Below, piece by piece: positions 33,634-36,197 of a DNA stretch of 36,197 nt (position 1 is the first letter of the stretch; the number at the start of each line of letters is the position of its first letter). This DNA is from CAYZTD01 sp964473335 (lineage in GTDB: Archaea; Thermoplasmatota; E2; DHVEG-1). The stretch is from NCBI GenBank assembly GCA_964473335.1, contig CAYYOO010000009.1, positions 1 to 36,197 of the forward strand, read 5' to 3'. The position numbers and the translations under genes are program-made. The notes under the pieces are model-generated. The model did no database searches. It saw only the letters and a program-made list of their open reading frames with translations, and was not told where the DNA came from.

Positions 33634-33666
33634 ATTAAACGATAGTTTAATATAGTAAACGATAGT
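33634..33666 (+). promoter_or_regulatory. operator candidate of the HTH-MNT/HEPN module
   Basis: ATTAAAC-GATA-GTTTAAT (33634-33651) is a perfect palindrome with a 4-bp spacer. The core AAACGATAGT recurs at 33637-33646 and 33657-33666, 20 bp apart, on one face of the helix, and TTTAATATA between them may be the TATA box. The next gene carries an N-terminal HTH and starts at 33677, so leaderless autoregulation is likely (inference). Confidence 0.6.
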
Positions 33667-33676
33667 ATATTGTATT

Positions 33677-34222
33677 ATGCTTAAAGAGTTTAGGAAGTTT
33701 GTTGGTTATAAGATACTTGAATATTTTATTTTGAATCCTACTAAAAAAACATATTTAAAAGAACTTGCTAAAATATTAGAAATCAGCCCAAGGAGTGCTA
33801 AAATATATTGTGACATTTTTGTAAAAGATGGGATAATCAATAGAGAAGTAAAAGGAAATTTACACCTATTTTCAACAAACAATGAAAACTTCAGAGTAAG
33901 AGAATTAAAAAAAGCAGTCTTTCTTAACATACTTGGCGAATTCAATATTGAAAAAATATCAGAAGAATTTACCTCAATTGCAATTTATGGAAGTCATTCA
34001 TCAGGAACTTATGATGAAAAAAGCGATATTGATTTGTTGGTTATAGGAGATGAAAAACAGATAAACAGAGATCTTGTAGTAAAAATTATGGAAAAAGTTG
34101 GAAAAGAAATCCAGCTTAATGTTATTCCAATGATAAAATGGGAGAAAATGAAAAGAAATGATGATGCATTTGTAAAAAGCGTAATTAAAAATCATATTCT
34201 AATAAAAGGAGTGGAGCTATGA
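33677..34222 (+). CDS. HTH plus minimal nucleotidyltransferase (MNT) antitoxin
   Basis: This is a 181-residue protein. Residues 1 to about 75 form a winged helix (LKELAKILEISPRSAKIYCD, then a wing near GIINREVKGN). Residues about 98-175 are a pol-beta-type nucleotidyltransferase with the GS-x-DxD core IYGSHSSGTYDEKSDIDLLV. In MNT/HEPN systems the MNT partner neutralises the HEPN RNase, in described cases by AMPylating it. The fused HTH probably binds the direct repeats just upstream. The stop overlaps the HEPN start as ATGA. Confidence 0.9.
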   Translation: MLKEFRKFVGYKILEYFILNPTKKTYLKELAKILEISPRSAKIYCDIFVKDGIINREVKGNLHLFSTNNENFRVRELKKAVFLNILGEFNIEKISEEFTSIAIYGSHSSGTYDEKSDIDLLVIGDEKQINRDLVVKIMEKVGKEIQLNVIPMIKWEKMKRNDDAFVKSVIKNHILIKGVEL

Positions 34223-34641
34223 ACTTAAAAGATTGTATATCAAAAGGAATGATTAGAAAAGATAAATCAGCTCCTCAAAGGGTTAAAAAGTCTTTAGAAA
34301 TAGCAAAAAGATTTCTTGATTCTTCTAAAAAGAATATTGAAATAAAAGAACTTGAAATGTCTGAAATTGCATCTTATAACTCAATCTTTCATTCATCAAG
34401 AGCTTTACTTTTTAAAAAGGAATATACTGAAAGAAGTCACATATGCGTTATTATTGCTTTAAAAGAACTTTACAAAGAGGATGATAAGTTGCTTGATTTG
34501 TTAAACACATTTGATAAAATAAGGATATCAAGGCACAATATTCAATATGGTGGAATATTAATAGATTTAGAAGAAGCAGACTTTGTATATAAATTTGCAA
34601 AAGAGTTTTTAGACAAAGCAAAGAAAATTCTTAATGATTAA
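34219..34641 (+). CDS. HEPN-domain toxin
   Basis: This 140-residue helical protein is coupled by ATGA to the MNT gene. The C-terminal KIRISRHNIQYGG holds Arg102, Arg105 and His106, the basic-His cluster expected of a HEPN RNase, although spacing is Rx3H rather than the textbook Rx4-6H. The mid-protein YNSIFHSSRALLFKKEYTER is typical of PF05168-like HEPN domains. It is probably a toxin whose RNA target is unknown. Confidence 0.85.
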   Translation: MNLKDCISKGMIRKDKSAPQRVKKSLEIAKRFLDSSKKNIEIKELEMSEIASYNSIFHSSRALLFKKEYTERSHICVIIALKELYKEDDKLLDLLNTFDKIRISRHNIQYGGILIDLEEADFVYKFAKEFLDKAKKILND

Positions 34642-34650
34642 TATGAAAGA

Positions 34651-34670
34651 AAAACTTAGAAAAGAAATAA
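34651..34670 (+). repeat. 20-bp direct repeat, copy 1
   Basis: AAAACTTAGAAAAGAAATAA occurs here and at 35518-35537, on both sides of the AbiEii-like gene pair; a 15-bp part (TTAGAAAAGAAATAA) is also at 32824-32838 before vapB. The sequence is A-rich, so chance is possible. Here it lies in a short Lys-rich frame of 22 codons (34643-34711) that I do not call as a gene. Confidence 0.4.
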
Positions 34671-34743
34671 ACAAAGTAAAGAAGAACAAAGAAAACAAAG
34701 CAAAGAAATAAAAGAGTAAAAATGATTTTGAATTTTGCCTATT

Positions 34744-35319
34744 ATGAATTTTATTGATAAAAAAAACATAGAAATCGATCGTGAATTATCAGACTTAGAT
34801 AAATTTACTATTGATTTTATAAATATTCTAAAAAAACATACTAACTATGTTATTATAAGTGGATATGTGGCAATTTTACTTGGCAGGGCTCGAGCAAGTG
34901 AAGATGTTGATATACTTATTCCAAGAATTGATTTTCCAGATTTTAAAAATTTATATAATGAATTAAAAAAAAATGACTTCTATTGCTTAAACGCTGAAGA
35001 AGAAAAAACAATTTATTCTTATTTTCAAGATAATTTGGCAGTTAGATTTGCAAAGAATGATACAATTATTCCTAATGTTGAAATCAAATGGGAAAAAAAA
35101 GAATTTGATAAGATTTCTTTAGAAAATACAATTAACGTCAAAATAAAAAATCAAAAAATTGTAATATCAATTCTTGAACTCCAGATCGCTTTTAAAGAAG
35201 TTGTTCTTAAATCACCAAAAGATTTAGAAGATGCAGCTCATATAAGAGAAGTTGCAAAAGGATATTTGGATAATAAATTAATTCAAAAATACAAGGAGAA
35301 ATTAAATGAGTTTTATTGA
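34744..35319 (+). CDS. AbiEii/DUF6036-like nucleotidyltransferase
   Basis: This 191-residue protein starts at ATG 34744 (an in-frame TTG at 34735 is less likely). The core is IISGYVAILLGRARASEDVD followed by ILI, a nucleotidyltransferase motif with the DxD metal site, then a helical domain ending in EVAKGYLDNKLIQKYKEKL. Proteins of this type act as toxins (AbiEii) or as uncharacterised partners in two-gene modules. Its end overlaps the next gene by 14 nt. The target and toxin/antitoxin polarity cannot be told. Confidence 0.75.
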   Translation: MNFIDKKNIEIDRELSDLDKFTIDFINILKKHTNYVIISGYVAILLGRARASEDVDILIPRIDFPDFKNLYNELKKNDFYCLNAEEEKTIYSYFQDNLAVRFAKNDTIIPNVEIKWEKKEFDKISLENTINVKIKNQKIVISILELQIAFKEVVLKSPKDLEDAAHIREVAKGYLDNKLIQKYKEKLNEFY

Positions 35320-35500
35320 AAAAAATACAAAAGAAAGAAATTCTTTTGTTCGTAAATGGGCTGAATATGTCCGCACCCATAGTGATAAGGATTGGTCCAT
35401 ACAACAAAATGTAATTATTAATTCTTCAATAAAATCTGCAAATATGACACGTGAGCAATTCTTTAAGATGAAAGGCGAAACACATTATATCAAGAATTAA
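35306..35500 (+). CDS. small partner of the AbiEii-like nucleotidyltransferase
   Basis: This is a 64-residue protein of unrecognised family: charged N-terminal half (FVRKWAEYVRTHSDKDWSIQ), then NVIINSSIKSANMTREQFFK and a basic end. AAGGAGA 5 nt before the ATG and a 14-nt overlap with the preceding gene indicate coupled translation, so the pair probably forms a toxin-antitoxin module. Confidence 0.7.
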   Translation: MSFIEKNTKERNSFVRKWAEYVRTHSDKDWSIQQNVIINSSIKSANMTREQFFKMKGETHYIKN

Positions 35501-35517
35501 ATTTTTAAGATGGAAGG

Positions 35518-35537
35518 AAAACTTAGAAAAGAAATAA
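35518..35537 (+). repeat. 20-bp direct repeat, copy 2
   Basis: This is identical to 34651-34670 and lies just after the AbiEii-like pair. In both places the frame reads M-x-x-K-L-R-K-E-I, so they may be remnants of one duplicated sequence or marks of cassette insertion. Confidence 0.4.
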
Positions 35538-35608
35538 TCTACGACTAATGTTAGTAATATTCTTAGAGATGAGATTGACAAAAAATTTATTTTTAAATAA
35601 TAGATAAA

Positions 35609-35628
35609 TAATATCTCTAGAGATATTA
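35609..35628. repeat. perfect 20-bp palindrome TAATATCTCTAGAGATATTA
   Basis: A perfect 20-bp palindrome in the 250-nt stretch between the AbiEii-like pair and the second vapB. It is about 100 bp upstream of the vapB TATA box. It could be an operator of a lost promoter, a recombination site or a termination hairpin. No gene is evident in 35501-35754. Confidence 0.6.
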
Positions 35629-35712
35629 ATACTTTCAATGACCTTGGACTCAATACTATAAAGATGAAAAAACAATGTTTTTTTGACAAGTATGCTAAAT
35701 TTACACAAAAAT

Positions 35713-35740
35713 TATAAATATAGCATAAGCATATATGCTT
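35713..35740 (+). promoter_or_regulatory. TATA box followed by perfect palindrome AAGCATATATGCTT
   Basis: TATAAATATA (35713-35722) is followed by a perfect 14-bp palindrome (35727-35740), between the box and the expected start of transcription (about 35745-35750). The GTG of the second vapB is at 35755. This is the classical place for an autorepressor site. Confidence 0.6.
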
Positions 35741-35754
35741 TAATAGTGTTAAAT

Positions 35755-35958
35755 GTGAGAACTACAATTGAAATTAATGATGCCATTTATAAAAAAATTG
35801 TCAAAACAAATGGTAAAAGAAATATCTCAAATACAATAAACGAGATTTTATCCAAATACTTCTTCAAAGAGAAAAAAAAGGATATGTTTGGTGCAGACTC
35901 TTGGTTAAAAAAGAAAGGAACCGGTGATCTTAGAGATGAATATGACCGTGACATTTGA
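35755..35958 (+). CDS. vapB: VapB-type (RHH-like) antitoxin, second module
   Basis: This is a 67-residue antitoxin. GTG 35755 is the chosen start, giving (M)RTTIEINDAIYKKIVK, an RHH-like beginning, then RNISNTINEILSKYFF and a charged tail MFGADSWLKKKGTGDLRDEY typical of toxin-wrapping segments. An ATG at 35683 in frame would start inside the promoter. Translation is probably leaderless. It overlaps the toxin gene by 17 nt. Confidence 0.82.
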   Translation: MRTTIEINDAIYKKIVKTNGKRNISNTINEILSKYFFKEKKKDMFGADSWLKKKGTGDLRDEYDRDI

Positions 35959-36197
35959 TTCTAGTGCGTGGATCGAGTATTTTGCAGGGACAAAAAAAGG
36001 AGAAAAAGTAAAAAGATATCTTGATAGAAATGCAAATATTTTTACTCCTTCAATTTGTTTGATGGAAATAAAAAACAAATATCTTAGAGAGGGGCATAAA
36101 TATGAAGATAGAATTGATTACATATCTACAATTTCATCGATAATTGATATAAATAAAGAAATTGCATTGAAAGGAGCTGAAATAAAAAATAAACATG
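35942..36197 (+). CDS. vapC: VapC-type PIN toxin, cut by the window end
   Basis: The first 85 codons of a PIN-domain RNase are present: MTVTFDSSAWIEYFAG (first acidic residue Asp6), FTPSICLMEIKNKYLREG (Glu) and a helical region to the window end. The remaining acidic residues lie outside. The 17-nt overlap with the antitoxin supports ATG 35942. It differs strongly from the first VapC, so this is an independent module rather than a duplication. Confidence 0.85.
   Translation, partial: MTVTFDSSAWIEYFAGTKKGEKVKRYLDRNANIFTPSICLMEIKNKYLREGHKYEDRIDYISTISSIIDINKEIALKGAEIKNKH

Noticed and set aside
34643..34711. 22-codon Lys-rich frame just after the HEPN gene
   Set aside because: No ribosome site, low complexity, and it contains the repeat also found at 35518; treated as repeat rather than gene.
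35510..35548. 12-codon frame MEGKLRKEIIYD
   Set aside because: Too short and without a ribosome site; probably only reflects the shared direct repeat.

Overview
The window is AT-rich DNA from an archaeon. It has an archaeal-type TyrRS, TATA-like boxes with short or absent leaders beside strong GGAGGTGAT ribosome sites, VapBC and MNT/HEPN toxin-antitoxin modules, and a full gene set for the archaeal (anhydromevalonate phosphate) mevalonate route. The secreted PKD, papain and metzincin proteins would suit a protein-degrading Thermoplasmatota-like lineage. That taxonomic guess is inference and weak. I found no rRNA, tRNA, CRISPR array or insertion sequence.

Layout. 1-2295: 5'-truncated purB, then tyrS. 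2279-4516 (minus): an ABC-2 exporter whose permease is split only by an assembly artefact. 4688-7578: a small anchored surface protein, a secreted metzincin-type protease and a small conserved-looking protein. 7605-8046 (minus): a 40-residue gene and a cold-shock protein. 8381-12685: a co-directional array of small membrane proteins, two YbjQ-like proteins, a YhfC-like membrane protein, a zinc-ribbon protein that can only start at ATT, and an ABC-2 exporter. 12695-19445 (minus): four secreted or membrane proteins with PKD, beta-helix or other modules; one loses its 3' end in a real gap. 19565-24143 (minus): an HD protein, CitF-type CoA-transferase, citrate-synthase-fold citryl-CoA lyase and an unusual fused aconitase-family enzyme. 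24853-26301: an anchored CrtC/AttH-like protein. 26298-30417 (minus): mevalonate kinase, UbiD-type decarboxylase, LpdD-like prFMN chaperone and both AcnX subunits. 30552-32450 (minus): a secreted papain-family peptidase. 32983-36197: a defence/stress island with VapBC, HTH-MNT/HEPN, an AbiEii-like nucleotidyltransferase pair and a second VapBC running off the end.

How the genes work together. The mevalonate operon can convert mevalonate to isopentenyl phosphate without phosphomevalonate kinase or diphosphomevalonate decarboxylase. The CitF/citryl-CoA lyase/aconitase operon looks like a citrate cleavage (or synthesis) module that has no CitD acyl carrier protein and no CitE. It is the best candidate here for an undescribed system. 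The secreted proteins are linked by a shared C2-like module of about 160-190 residues in three of them and by aromatic, leucine-rich C-terminal tails in four, which suggests a common surface-targeting route. All three toxin-antitoxin modules with recognisable promoters carry their own palindromic operator candidates.

Assembly caution. Two of the three 100-N gaps are flanked by identical 55-bp sequences and are false gaps (contig ends overlapping by one k-mer). Collapsing the first restores an uninterrupted 461-residue permease. The third gap, at 15171-15270, is real.
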